Counted from the stretch's first letter, positions 48,360-59,466 are shown. The stretch is 64,000 bases of DNA from Piliocolobus tephrosceles (GCF_002776525.5 NC_045452.1:22680449-22744448), one strand, 5' to 3'. Program-made: numbers and translations. The notes: generated by a model from the sequence alone, not told the origin.

Positions 48360-48662
48360 TTTCTGTTTTTGTTCTCTTTTAGAGTCAAGACCTCACTCTA
48401 GTGCCTAGCCTAGAATGCAGGGTACAATCACAGCTCACTGCAGCCTCAAATTCCTGGGCCCAGGTGATCCTCCAGCCTCAGCCTCCTGAGTAGCTAGGAG
48501 TACAGGCACCTGCTACCACACTCAGTGAAATATGTGTGTGTGCACGTGTGTGTGTGTGTGAGAGAGAGAGGGAGAGTTTAGAGACAGGGTGGAGAGTCTT
48601 GCTATGTTGCCCAGGCTAATCTCAAACTCCTAGTCTCAAGCAGTCCTCCCACCTCTGCCTGC
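48360..48662 (-). mobile_element. Alu (J type), antisense
   Basis: Old; linker holds a TG/AG microsatellite; lacks the last bases of its 5' end. Confidence 0.88.
48536..48580. repeat. (TG)n(AG)n microsatellite inside an antisense Alu
   Basis: 'tgtgtgtgtgtgtg' then 'agagagaga', at the position of the A-rich linker of the old Alu at 48360-48662. Confidence 0.85.
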
Positions 48663-48671
48663 TTTATTTTG

Positions 48672-48880
48672 TAAAAAATACAAAAAATTAGCCAGGCATG
48701 GTGGCACACACCTGTAGTCCTAGCTACTCAGGAGGCTGAGGTGGGAGGATCGCTTGAGCCCGTGGCTGTCAAGGCTGCAGTGAGCCATGATCATGCCACT
48801 GCACACCATGCACACCAGTCTGGGCAACAAGAGTGATACCCTGTCTAAAAACAAAACAAAACAAACAAAAAAAAACACTA
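48672..48880 (+). mobile_element. Alu right arm, sense
   Basis: 'aaaaattagccaggcatgg' to an (AAAAC)n tail; joined to the antisense Alu on its left. Confidence 0.88.
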
Positions 48881-48883
48881 CCG

Positions 48884-49186
48884 CCAGGCCCAGTGGTGCA
48901 CGCCGGTAATCCCAGCACTTTGGGAGGCTGAAGCAGCTGTATCACCTGAGGTCAGGAGTTTTAAACCAGCCTGACCAACATGGTGAAACCCCTATTAAAT
49001 CTCTACTAAATACAAAAAATTAGCCAAGTGTGGTGGTGCATGCCTATAATCCCAGCTACTTGGGAGGCTGAGGCAGGAGAATTGCTTGAACCCAGGAGGC
49101 GGAGGTTGCAGTGAGCCGAGATCACACCATTGCACTCCGTCCTGGGCAACAGAAGCGAAACTCCATTAAAAAAAAAAAAAAAAAAA
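48884..49186 (+). mobile_element. Alu, sense
   Basis: Complete. Confidence 0.92.
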
Positions 49187-49662
49187 GATACTGGAGATAC
49201 TGGCAAACTGTTTCCAAAGTGACTGTACCATTTTGCATTTCTACCTGCAATGTATGAGTGATTCCGTTTTTCCACATCCTCACCAGCATTTTGTGTTGTC
49301 ACAGTTTTTTTGTTTTTGTTTTTGTTTGTGTTTAGGTTTTTTTGGCCATTCTGATGGGTAGTGATATCTCATTGTGGTTTTAATTTGCATTTCTCTGATG
49401 GCTAATGGTGTTGAACATCTCTTCATCTGCTTACTTGCCATTAGTATTATATATATCCTCTCCAATGAAATAACTTTTCATGCCATTTGCTCATGTTCTA
49501 ATTGGATTGTTTTTTGACAGCTGAATTTTAAGAATTCTTTCTTTATATATTCTACCTATTAGTGCTTTGTCAGATATGTGGTTTGCAAATACTTTCTCCA
49601 ACTCTGTAGCTGTCTGTTCCTTCTCTTAACTGGCCCTTTCACCAAGCAAAAATTTTAAATTC

Positions 49663-49957
49663 TTTTTTTTTTTTTTGAGACAGAGTCTCGCTCTGCCGCC
49701 CAGGCTGGAGTGCAGTGGCCGGATCTCAGCTCACTGCAAGCTTCGACTCCCGGGTTCACGCCATTCTCCTGCCTCAGCCTCCTGAGTAGCTGGGACTACA
49801 GGCGCCCGCCACGTCGCCCGGCTGGTTTTTTGTATTTTTAGTAGAGACGGGGTTTCGCCATGTTAGCCAGGATGGTCTTGATCTCCTGACCTCGTGATCC
49901 GCCCGTCTCGGCCTCCCAAAGTGCTGGGATTATAGGCTTGAGCCACTGCGCCCGGCC
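49663..49957 (-). mobile_element. Alu, young AluYR-like, antisense
   Basis: 'gccggatctcagctcactg', 'cacgtcgcccggctgg'; target 'aaaattttaaattc' on both sides in L1. Confidence 0.94.
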
Positions 49958-50087
49958 AAAAAATTTTAAATTCTAATGTTCAATATATCAATTGTTCCAC
50001 TTATAGATCATGCTATTTATTGGTGCCAAGTCTAAGAATTCTGTCTGGCCCTAGATCCTGCAAATCTTCTCCTCTTTCATTCTAAGT

Positions 50088-50423
50088 TTTTTTGTTCTAT
50101 TATTTTTTTTTTTTTGGCTTTTTTTTTGTTATTGTTTTTGAGACAGAGTCTCACTCTGTCACCCAGGCTATAGTACAGTGGCACTATCTCGGCTCGCTGC
50201 AACCTCTGCCTCCCAGGTTCAAGTGATTCTCATGCCTCTCAGACTCCCCAGGAGCTGGGATTACAGGCGCCCACCATCATGCCTGGCTAATTTTTGTATT
50301 TTTAATAGAGATCACGTTTCTCCACGTTGGCCAGGCTGGTCTCGAACTCCTGGCCTCAAGTGATCCGCCCATCTCGACCTGCCAAATTGCTGGGATTACA
50401 GGCATGAGCCACCGCACCTGGCC
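50088..50423 (-). mobile_element. Alu, antisense, long T-tail
   Basis: Target 'tcattctaa' on both sides. Confidence 0.92.
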
Positions 50424-50965
50424 GTCATTCTAAAAGTCTGATAGTTTTAGGTTTAAGTTCTTGATACAGGTTGAGTTAATTTTTGAATAACATGTGAGAC
50501 ATAGGTCAAGGGTTTTTTGTTTTGGTTTGTTTTTTGTTTGCCTATAGATGTTCAATTGCTCCAGCACCATTTGTTAAAAATGATGTTTTTTTCCTCTACG
50601 GAACTACTTTTGTACCTCTGTCAAAATTCAGTTGGGCATATTTGAGTGAGTCTTTTTCTGGGTTCCTCTATTCTGTTCCTTTGACCTACGTGTCTATCCT
50701 CCACCAACACCAGTCTTGATTACTGCAGCTGTAAAAAATAAATCTTGAAAGCAGGTGAAGAGATTCCTCCCACTTTATTCTTCCTTTTCAAAATTGTTTT
50801 AGCTATTCTAGTTCCTTTGCCTTTTAATATAAATTTTAGAATAGGCCAGGCTCGGTGACTCATGCCTATAATCCCAGCACTTTGGGAGGCATAGGCGGGC
50901 AGATCACCTAAGGTCAGGAGTTTGAGACCAGCCCGGCCAACATGGTGAAACCCCATCTCTACTAA

Positions 50966-50975
50966 NNNNNNNNNN
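50966..50975. other. Assembly gap, 10 N
   Basis: Unknown bases inside an Alu, with the same 47 bases on both sides. Confidence 0.99.
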
Positions 50976-51036
50976 AGTTTGAGACCAGCCCGGCCAACAT
51001 GGTGAAACCCCATCTCTACTAAAAAAATACAAAAAT

Positions 51037-51332
51037 TGGCTTAGGTGCGGTGGCTCACGCTTGTAACCTCAGCACTTTGGGAGGCCAAAGCAGGCGGATC
51101 ACCTGAGGTAAGGAGTTTGAGACCAGCCTGACCAACATGGTGAGACCCTGTCTCTACTAAAAATACAAAAATTAGCTGGGCGTGGTGGCGGGCGCCTGTA
51201 GTCCCAGCTACTAGGGAGGGTGAGACAAGAGAATTGCTTGAACCTGGGAGGCAGAGGTTGCAGTGAGCCAAGATCATGTCACTACACTCTAGCCTGGGCA
51301 ACAGAATGAGACTCCATCTCAAAAAAAAAAAA
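51037..51332 (+). mobile_element. Alu, sense, nested in the middle linker of another Alu
   Basis: Complete; the host Alu resumes at 'attagccgggcgtgg'. Confidence 0.92.
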
Positions 51333-51649
51333 TATATTAGCCGGGCGTGGTGGTGGGTGCCTGTAATCCCAGCTACTTGGGAGGCTGAGGCAGGAGAATC
51401 ACTTGAACCTGGGAGGTGGAGATGGCAGTGAGCTGAGATCCCACCACTCCACTTCAGCCTGGGTGACAGAGGGAGAATGTGTCTCAAAAAAGAAAAATAA
51501 TAATAATCTTGTCTATAAATAAAAAAAAACTGGGATTTTGATAGGAATTTTGTTAAACTGTATATCAATTTGGTGAAAACTGACATCTTTACAATGTTGA
51601 ATCTTCCAACCCATGAACACCATATGTCTATTTATTTTTTAAAAAATGT

Positions 51650-51945
51650 TTAGACCAGGTAATGTTAGACCAGATGGCCTGCCATCTCAGCACTTTGGGA
51701 GGCTGAGGAGCGATGATTGCTTGAGGCCAGGAGTTGGAGGCCAGCCTGGGCAACTTAGTGAGACCCATCTCTACAAAAAATACCAAAAAAACTAGCCGGG
51801 CATGGTGACACACGCCTATAGTCCCAGCTACTTGGGACACTGAAGGAGGAGGATTACTTGAGCCCAGGAGTCCAAGGCTGCAGGGAGCTGACATCACACA
51901 CCACTGCACTCCAGCCTGGGCAACAGAGGGAGATTGTGTCTCAAA
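51650..51945 (+). mobile_element. Alu (J type), sense
   Basis: Strongly diverged at its 5' end. Confidence 0.85.
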
Positions 51946-52274
51946 AATATACATATATTGTTTATTTCTCTTATCAGTGTTGTGTAGTTTTCCGCACACA
52001 AGTCTGAAATACGTTGTTAGATTTACACCTAACTATTTCACTTTTTGGATGATTAGAAATGGCATGTTCCTTTCAATTTCAGTGTCCACATGTTCTTAGC
52101 TAGTGTATACAAATACAATTGATTTTTGTATATTTATCATGTATTCTATAACCTTGCTAAACTCATTTAGTTGTAAGAGTTTTGCTAGATTCTTTGATAT
52201 TTTCTACATAAACCGTGTGTCTAAAAATGGACAGTTTTATTTCTTCCTTTCCAAACTGTATGCCTTTTACTTCC

Positions 52275-52577
52275 TTTTTTTTTTTGTTTTGAGATGGAGT
52301 CTTGGTCTGTCACCCAGGTTGGAGTGCAATGGCACGATCTGGGCTCACTGCAACATCCACCTCCTGGTTCAAGTGATTCTCCTGCCTCAGCCTCCTCAGC
52401 CTCCCGAGTAGCTGGGATTATAGGTGTACACCACCACACCTGGCTAATTTTTGTATCTTTGGTAGAAACGGTCTCACCATGTTGGTCAGGCTGGTCTGGA
52501 ACTCCTGATCTCAGGTGATCCACCTGCCTCAGCCTCCCAAAGTGCTGGGATTACAGGAATGAGCCACTGCAGCCGGC
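52275..52577 (-). mobile_element. Alu, antisense
   Basis: Target 'tacttcc(c/t)ttt' on both sides; a T24 run follows. Confidence 0.92.
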
Positions 52578-52730
52578 TACTTCCCTTTTTTTTTTTTTTT
52601 TTTTTTTTTGGTCTTGTTCCACTGACTAGAGGTTCCAGTGCTATAATGAATAAGAGTGAAAGAGTGATAAGGCCTTTGTTGCCTTGTTCCCAATTTTAGG
52701 AGAAAGTATTCAGCATTTCACCATTAAGTA

Positions 52731-53079
52731 CACTTGTCCCTTGATGTCCATGGGGGATTGGCTCCAGGATCCCCAACATATACCAAAATCCTGGGATCTT
52801 CAAGTCCCTGAGATAAAATGGTGTAGTATTTGCATATAACCTAGGCATATCTTCCTGCATACTTTAAATTATCTCTAGATTACTTATAATACAATGTAAA
52901 TGCTATGTAAATAGTTGACATACCATATAGTCTAGGTAGGAAATAATGACAAGGAAAAAAAGGCTGTACGTGTTCAATACAAACACAACATCCTTATTGG
53001 GGTTTTTTTCCCCAAATATTTTTGATCCCTTATTGGTTGAATCCACAGATACGGAGAACGAGGTGTATAACGTTGGCTG
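52731..53079 (-). mobile_element. MER2 (TcMar-Tigger DNA transposon)
   Basis: Shows 'tccatgggggattggctcc', 'gtagtatttgcatataacc', 'atgctatgtaaatagttg', 'aataatgacaagg' and terminal '..ggttgaatccacagatac'. TA dinucleotides at 52729-52730 and 53080-53081 fit the mariner/Tigger target duplication. It lies inside the antisense L1. Confidence 0.85.
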
Positions 53080-53547
53080 TAGGGTTTTTGTACATCATGC
53101 TCCTTATCAAATTGAGGAAGTTCCTCTTCTATTCCTATTTTTCTGAGAATTAATATCATGAATGGATGTTTAATTTTGCAAAATGTTTTGTGAGCACCTA
53201 TTGATATAATCATGTGATTTTTCTTCGAGTCCATTAATATGGAAGAATCCACTGATTTATTTTGAAATACTGAACCAGCCTTGCATCCCTGGAAAAACCC
53301 CCACTTGGTCATGGTGAATAATTATTTTTATAAATTGTTGGGTTATATTTGCTAATTTTGTCCCATTAACAAAAATTTTTTAAATTTTTGTAGGTATTAT
53401 TTGCTAATATTTTGTTGAGAATTTTTGTGTGTATATTCATGAGAGTTATTGTTTCTGTAGCTTCTTTCTTTTTTGTACTCTGTGTGGTTTTGTTATCAGG
53501 GTAAAACTAGCTTCATAAAATTATACATGATCCTCAACTTTTTGTTT

Positions 53548-53770
53548 TTTCCTTTGAGATAATTTCTGGGTCTATTGCCCAGGCTGAGTGCAGTAGCACC
53601 ATCTCAGCTCACTGCAATTTCTACCTCCCGGGCTCACGCCTATAATCCCAGCACTTTGGGAGGCCAAGGAGGTCAGGAGTTCGAGAGCAGCCTGGGCAAC
53701 ATGGCAAAACCCTGCCTCTGCTAAAAATACAAAAATTAGCCAGGCATGGTGGCATGCATCTGTAGTCCCA
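53548..53770. mobile_element. Alu fold-back: antisense 3' piece joined to sense piece
   Basis: Switches at 'cccgggctcacgcctataat', where antisense 'ttcacgcc' and sense 'ctcacgcc' share microhomology. Confidence 0.85.
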
Positions 53771-54205
53771 TTTTTCAGTGCTGTGTTTTAGTGCGGACAC
53801 ATTTAGGATTGCTATGTCTTCTTAGTGGATTGACTCTTTTAGCGTTGTATAATGTCCCGCTCTTTCTATGTTAATTTTCTTTGCTCCAAAGTCCACTTTA
53901 GTTTATTTTAGTATAGTCACTCTTGCTTTCCTTTGATGAATGCTTATATGACATAACTTTTTCCATCCTTTTAATTGCAACTTGCCTATATCATATTTGT
54001 AGTGAATTTCTTGCAGATAGCATACAACTGTTTTTTTTTTAAATCCACTCTGCCAATTTCTATCTTTTAACTGGTATATTTAGACCATTTGCATTTAATG
54101 TAATTGTTGCTATGTTAGGGCCAAAGTCTGTCATTTTTTTTTTAATTCTAATTTTTTCTATTTTTCTAATCAGCTTCCTCAGGTTGAAGTGATTATTTTA
54201 TTTCA

Positions 54206-54492
54206 TTTTTTTTTTTTTTTGAGACAGAGCTTTGCTCTTGTTGCCCAGGCTGGAGTGAAGTGGTGCCATCTCAGCTCACTGCAAGCTCTGCCTTCCGCGT
54301 TCACGCCATTCTCCTGCCTCAGCCTCCTGAGTAGCTGGGATTACAGGCGCCCGCCACCACGCCTGGCTAATTTTTTGTATTTTTAGTAGAGACGGGGTTT
54401 CACTGTGTTAGCCAGGATGGTCTCGATCTCCTGACCTCCCGCCTCGGCCTCCCAAAGTGCTGGGATTACAGGCGTGAGCCACCGCCCCCAGC
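54206..54492 (-). mobile_element. Alu, antisense
   Basis: Complete with a small left-arm deletion. Confidence 0.92.
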
Positions 54493-54679
54493 TCTTTGTA
54501 TAGCTTTTTAAGTGGCTGCTCTTATATACATGACTTATGACAGTCTACTAGTCATCATTTTACCAGTTTGAGAGAAATATAAAAACTTTACATCCTTCTG
54601 TGTCCCTTCACTCTTCCCAGTTTATAATTGTTTGAAATATTTTCTCCATATAGACTTAGGACTATATTAGATGCTACTA

Positions 54680-54992
54680 TAATTTTTTTTTTTTTTTTTT
54701 TTGGAGACAAAGTCTCACTCTGTCACCCAGGCTGGAGTGCAGTGGCATGATCTCAGCACACTGCCACCTCTGCATCCCGGGTGCAACCTCTGCCTCCCAG
54801 GTTCAAACGATTCTTCGGCCTCAGCCTCCCGAGTAGCTGGGACTACAGGCATGTGCCACCATGCCTGGCTAATTTTTTGTATTTTTAGTAGAGATAGGGT
54901 TTCACTGAGATGGGGTTTCACCATGTTAGCCAAGATGGTCTCGATCTCTTGGCCTCGTGATCTGCCCGCCTTGGCCTCCCAAAGTCCTGGGA
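54680..54992 (-). mobile_element. Alu, antisense, with two short internal duplications
   Basis: Duplicated near 'cctctgc(a/c)tccc' (54768-54800) and 'gggtttcac' (54897-54920); the Alu 5' end is missing. Confidence 0.9.
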
Positions 54993-55012
54993 ATGCTGTA
55001 ATTTTTACTTTA

Positions 55013-55308
55013 GGCCAGGTGCAGTGGCTCATGCCTGTAATCCCAGCACTTTGGGAGGCCAAGGAGGACAGATCACCTGAGATCAGGAGTTCGAGATCAG
55101 CCTGGCCAACAAGGTGAAACCCCATCTCTACCAAAAAAAAAAAAAAAAAAATTAGCCAGGCATGGTGGCACATGCCTATAATCCCAGCTACCTGGGAGGC
55201 TGAGGCATGAGAACTGCTTGAACCCGGGAGGTAGAAGTTGTAGTGAGCTGAGATCACACCACTGCACTCCAGCCTGGGCAACAGAGCAAGACTCTGTCTA
55301 CAAAAAAA
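55013..55308 (+). mobile_element. Alu, sense
   Basis: Target 'aatttttactt' on both sides. Confidence 0.93.
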
Positions 55309-55513
55309 ATTTTTACTTCAACTGTCAAACATAATTTAGAAAACTCAAAAGGAGAAGAAAAGCTTATTATATTTGCCCATATTTTTACTTTCTGAGTTTG
55401 TTTTTTCTTTCTAATTTTCCAAAGTCCTTGTTTTATTGTTTTCCTTCTTTTTAGAGAACTTCCTTTAGCCCTTGTTGGGGGAAGGCCTACTGGTGACATA
55501 TTCTCTGTCGCTC

Positions 55514-55565
55514 CACTGAGATCGTGCCACTGCACTTCAGCCTGGGTGACAGAGCGACAGCGACA
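55514..55565 (+). mobile_element. Alu 3'-end chip, sense
   Basis: About 45 bases 'gagatcgtgccactgcactt..' without a tail, inside L1. Confidence 0.8.
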
Positions 55566-56090
55566 ACTAAATGTCTTGATTCCCCCTTGATTCCTGAAGG
55601 ACATTTTCACTACATATAGCGTTCTGAGTTGACAAGTGTTTTTTTGTATTCACTTCTTGCATGAAAAACATTTTGCCACTTCTGCTGGCCTTTGTGGTTT
55701 GTGGTGAGAAATCTGCCATTCAAATGATTTTTCCTCTTTAGGTAAGGTGTTTTCTCTGGCTGCTTTCGAAATTTCTTCTCTCTTTAGTTTTCAGAAGTTG
55801 AATTGTGATGCGTCGTGGCATGGGTTTCTGTGGGTGTATTCTGTGTAGTGTTTGCTCAGCTTTTCGAATCTATAGATTTTTCTTGCCAAAGTTGGCGAGT
55901 ATGCAGCCATTATTTCGCCAACTACCTTTTCAACCTGGCCCTCTTTATCCTCTCCTCCTGGAACCCTGATGACACAAATATTACATCTTCTGTAGTATTT
56001 CCACAGGTCCACGGGCTGTTTTTAATTTTGTTTTCAGTCTATTTTCTCTTTCTTGTTCAGATCGGGTAATTTCTGTTGTTTTGGTTTCTT

Positions 56091-56383
56091 GTTTGTTTTT
56101 TGGAGACAGTCTCACTCTGTTGCCCAAGCTGGAGTGCAGTGGTGCAATCTCAGCTCACTACAAGGTCTGCCTCCCAGGTTCAAGTGATTCTCCTGCCTCA
56201 GCCTCCCAAGTAGCTGGGAATACAAGCACGCACCATCACACCTGGCTAATTTTTTGTACTGTTAGTAGGGACAGGGTTTCACCATGTTGCCCAGGCTGGT
56301 CTCAAACTCCTGAGCTCAGACAATCTGCCTGCCTCAGCTTCCCAAAGTGCTGGGATTAGAGGTGTGAGCCACCACGTCCGGCC
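56091..56383 (-). mobile_element. Alu, antisense
   Basis: Complete, within L1. Confidence 0.92.
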
Positions 56384-56575
56384 TTATTTCTACTGTTCTA
56401 TCCTCCAGTTCAGTTACTTTTTTTTCTTCTGTCATTTCCATGTCTTTTTTTCCTCCTAGTTTCTGTTGGGAAAAATGTCACTTCCATTCTGTTGTTGATC
56501 CCATCCACTGAGAGTTTTTAAATTCAGTTATTTGCATTTTTCAGTTCTAAGACTTCCATTTGGTTCTTTTTTCTT

Positions 56576-56868
56576 GTTTTTTTTTTGAGACAGAGTCTTT
56601 CTCTGTCGCCCAGGTTGGAGTGCAGTGGCACAATCTCAGCTCACTGCAACCTCTGCCTCCTGGGTTCAAGTGATTCTCCTACCTTAGCCTCCCAAGTAGC
56701 TGGGATTACAGGCACAAGCCACCATACCTGGCTAATTTTTTATATTTTTGGTAGAGATGGAGTTTCACCATGTTGACCAGGCTGGTCTCGAACTCCTGAC
56801 CTCAAGTGATCCACCTGCTTTGGCCTCCCAAAGTGCTGGGATTATAGGCACAAGCCACCCTGCCTGGC
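56576..56868 (-). mobile_element. Alu, antisense
   Basis: Complete; joined at its 5' end to a sense Alu piece. Confidence 0.92.
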
Positions 56869-57066
56869 GGATACCTGAGCTAAAAATACAAAAACTTACC
56901 CAGGTGTGGTGGGGGGCGCCTATAATCCCAGCTACAGGGGAGGCTGCAGAAGGAGAATCGCTTGAACCCAGGAGGTGGAGGCTGCAGTGAGCTGAGATTA
57001 CACCACTGCACTCCAGCCTGGGCAACAGAGCAAGACTCTCAAAAAAAAAAAAAAAAAGAAAAAAAA
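56869..57066 (+). mobile_element. Alu, sense, left arm mostly deleted
   Basis: 'ggatacctgagctaaaaata' skips the left-arm end; right arm and A-tail are intact. Confidence 0.87.
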
Positions 57067-57200
57067 CCTTCAATGCCTTCCCATAAGATCTACAATAAAA
57101 TAGATGCTCTGGCCCCTGCCTGCCTCTCTGACATCTCTTACTACTTTCTGCTTGCTTAGTAAGCTCCAAATTCCTTTACTCAACACATAATGAGCACGTA
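57067..57200 (+). mobile_element. L2 fragment (5' piece)
   Basis: 'ctctggcccctgcctgc' and 'ctctgacatctcttactac' match the part of L2 that precedes the piece at 57460. An antisense Alu fragment follows at 57305. Confidence 0.5.
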
Positions 57201-57304
57201 CAATGTACCAGTTTTTGTTACCAATAAACAAATCAAAATTCCCTCTTCTTGCTGAGGACACACAAAAAACAATAATCCTAATATACAAGTATATGTCAAA
57301 ATAC

Positions 57305-57452
57305 ATTTGTTTGTTAGGAGATAGGGTCTTTCTCTGTCACTCAGGCTGGAGCACGGTGGTGCAATTTCAGCTTACTACAGCCTCGAATTCCCAAGTTCAA
57401 GGGATTCTCCCGTGTTCTTAGCCTCCTGAGTAGCTGGGACCACATGCCCAAC
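57305..57452 (-). mobile_element. Alu fragment, antisense
   Basis: 3' half only. Confidence 0.85.
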
Positions 57453-57643
57453 TTAGAAAAGATATTTCCAAAGGTATATGTAAATTGGATGGGGAAGTAG
57501 ATCATGTAGGGCCATTTAAACGACTTCAGCTTAAATGTCACTCTTCAAAGAAGCCTTACCTAATCACCCAATTTACTGTGGCCTCCTTCTCCTCTCAATC
57601 TCATTACCTTGTTTTCTTCATAGCACTTACTGATACCTGACAC

Positions 57644-57941
57644 TTTTTTTTTTTTTTTTTGAGAACGAGTCTCACTCTGTCATCCAGGCTGGAGTGCAGT
57701 GGCACAATCTCGGCTCACTGCAACTGCCACGTCCCAGGTTCAAGTAATTCTCCTGCCTCAGCCTCCCAAGTAGCTGGGATTACAGGTGCCCACCATCACA
57801 CCCCGGTAATTTTTATATTTTTAGTAGAGATGGGGTTTTGCCATTTAGGCTGGGCTGGTCTCGAACTCCTGACCTCAGGTAATTCACTCGCCTCGGCCTC
57901 CCAAAGTGCTGGGATTACGGGCATGAGCCACTGTGCCCAGT
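57644..57941 (-). mobile_element. Alu, antisense
   Basis: First of three in a row inserted in L2. Confidence 0.92.
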
Positions 57942-57983
57942 CAGAGACTTTTTTCAATGCAGCATTTTTTATTAATTTATTAT

Positions 57984-58262
57984 GAGTTAGGGTCTCACTG
58001 TCACCCAGGCTGGTATGCAGTGGCACCATCTCAGCTCACTGAAACCTCCATGTACAGGGCTCAGGTAATCCTTCCCCCTCAGCCTCCAGAGTAGCTGGGA
58101 CTACAGGCATGTGCCACCTTGCCTAGCTAATTTTTGTATTTTTTGTAGAGACGACGTTTCGCCATGTTGGCCAGGCTGGTCTGGAACTCCTGGACTCAAG
58201 TGATCAGCCTGCCTTGGCCTCCCAAAGTGCTGGGATTACAGGCCTGAGCCACCCTGCCTGGC
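57984..58262 (-). mobile_element. Alu (J type), antisense
   Basis: Second in the row; diverged. Confidence 0.9.
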
Positions 58263-58275
58263 GGATACCTGAAAC

Positions 58276-58574
58276 TTTTTTTTTTTGAGATAGACTCTTG
58301 CTTTGCTGCCCAGGCTGAAGTGCAGTGGCACTATCTCGGCTCACTGGAACCTCCACCTCCTGGGTTCAATCCATTCTCCTGCCTCAGCCTCCCCAGTAGC
58401 TGGGACTACAGGTGCCCGCCACCACACCCGGCTCATTTTTGTTTTTGTGCTTTTAGTAGAGATGGGCTTTCATCGTGTTGGTCAGGCTGGTCTCTAACTC
58501 CTGACCTCCGGTGATCCGCCTGCCTTGGCCTCCCAAAGTGCTGGGATTACAGGCGCGAGACACCTCGACTGGCC
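58276..58574 (-). mobile_element. Alu, antisense
   Basis: Third in the row; target 'ctgaaac/ctgagac'. Confidence 0.92.
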
Positions 58575-58975
58575 CTGAGACTTCCTGATGTATTTATTTG
58601 TTGACTTGTGTCTTATTCCCTAACTAGGGGTTTGACTGTTACTATGTCTCTTCTGTTTAAAATAGAACCTGGTAAATATCAACACTTTTGTTGAATGATG
58701 GATAAATATGTCCTCAATACCTTAATTTACAATGGGTTTCTAGTATTCCTGTCAGGGCCTGTAGGCGCACAATAAATTAACAACAGAAATTTTAACATAA
58801 AGTCATTACAATTTGGGCTAAAAAAAACTTTGTAGTTTTAGTTTCTTGTAGCCCTTTAAGGTCTATCTCACACAATTTTTCTTTCCAAGTCTGGATAAAG
58901 CTGTGGTGGTGTTTTCCCAGATCTCTTGTTCCTGTTTATGACTAACAAATAAACAAATGGCAATTCTTTCTCTTT
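58575..58975. other. Intergenic sequence, partly L2
   Basis: L2 to about 58720, then unique sequence with no recognised feature. Confidence 0.5.
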
Positions 58976-59268
58976 TATTATTATTTTTTTGGGAACGGAG
59001 TCTCACTCTGTCACCCAAGCTGGAGTACAGTGGCTCGATCTCAGCTGTCACCTCCGCCTCCCGGCTTCAAGAGATTATCCTGCCTCAGCCTCCCGAGTAG
59101 CTAGGACTACAGGCGCGTGCCACCACGCCCAGCTAATTTTTGTATTTTTAGTAGAGATGTTGTTTCACCATGTTGGCCAGGCTGGTCTCAAACTTCCGAC
59201 CTCAGGTAATCGACCCGCCTCAGCCTCCCCAAATGCTGGGATTACTGGCGTGAGCCACCGCGCCTGGC
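58976..59268 (-). mobile_element. Alu, antisense
   Basis: Target 'caattctttctcttt' on both sides. Confidence 0.93.
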
Positions 59269-59466
59269 CAATTCTTTCTCTTTAGCAATAGTGTCAGCAC
59301 ACTCCATTATTCTCCATTTATCTTTTAAGAGAAAATAAAAGGCTTCAAATCACCTGCACGAGATCTAAGAGTGCTCTGGCGGAGTCACACCTCTGCAAGG
59401 TTAGCGATGTCAAAGGGAGTCCTGGTCTAGCGAGAAATGGGAGAGTGACACAAAGTACAGGTGCTT

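Larger units (their letters stand above)
50844..51495 (+). mobile_element. Alu, sense, split by a second Alu and a gap
   Basis: Left part 50844-51035 (with the 10-N gap), right arm 51336-51495. Confidence 0.9.
48066..56575 (-). mobile_element. Nearly complete old L1M, antisense, split by about twelve Alus and MER2
   Basis: Segments outside the Alus keep L1 order read in reverse: 3' region 48066-48360, ORF2 C-terminal part 49187-49662 (a readable fossil on the minus strand, 49280-49465, has LAIREMQIKTTMRYH), then 49958-50087, 50424-50843, 51496-51650, 51946-52274, 53082-53547, 53771-54205, and 5' parts 55313-55500, 55566-56090 and 56384-56575. Stops and deletions show that no ORF works. Confidence 0.65.
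57460..58720 (+). mobile_element. L2 3' region, split by three antisense Alus
   Basis: 'taaatgtcactcttcaaaga' and 'catagcacttactgatacct' (57530-57640) resume after the Alus at 58572 with 'tgtatttatttgttgac' and end 'cttttgttgaatgatgg'. L2 order is kept, so the Alus at 57644, 57984 and 58276 are insertions. Confidence 0.7.

Noticed and set aside
49280..49465. Minus-strand ORF with LAIREMQIKTTMRYH
   Set aside because: As a gene: it is the fossil C-terminal part of an L1 ORF2 in an old, broken element.
56853..58272. The same 26 bases (56853-56878 and 58247-58272) at the end of two antisense Alus
   Set aside because: Both contain the Alu 5' end; the rest is explained by a sense Alu fragment in one case and the L2 target-site sequence in the other.
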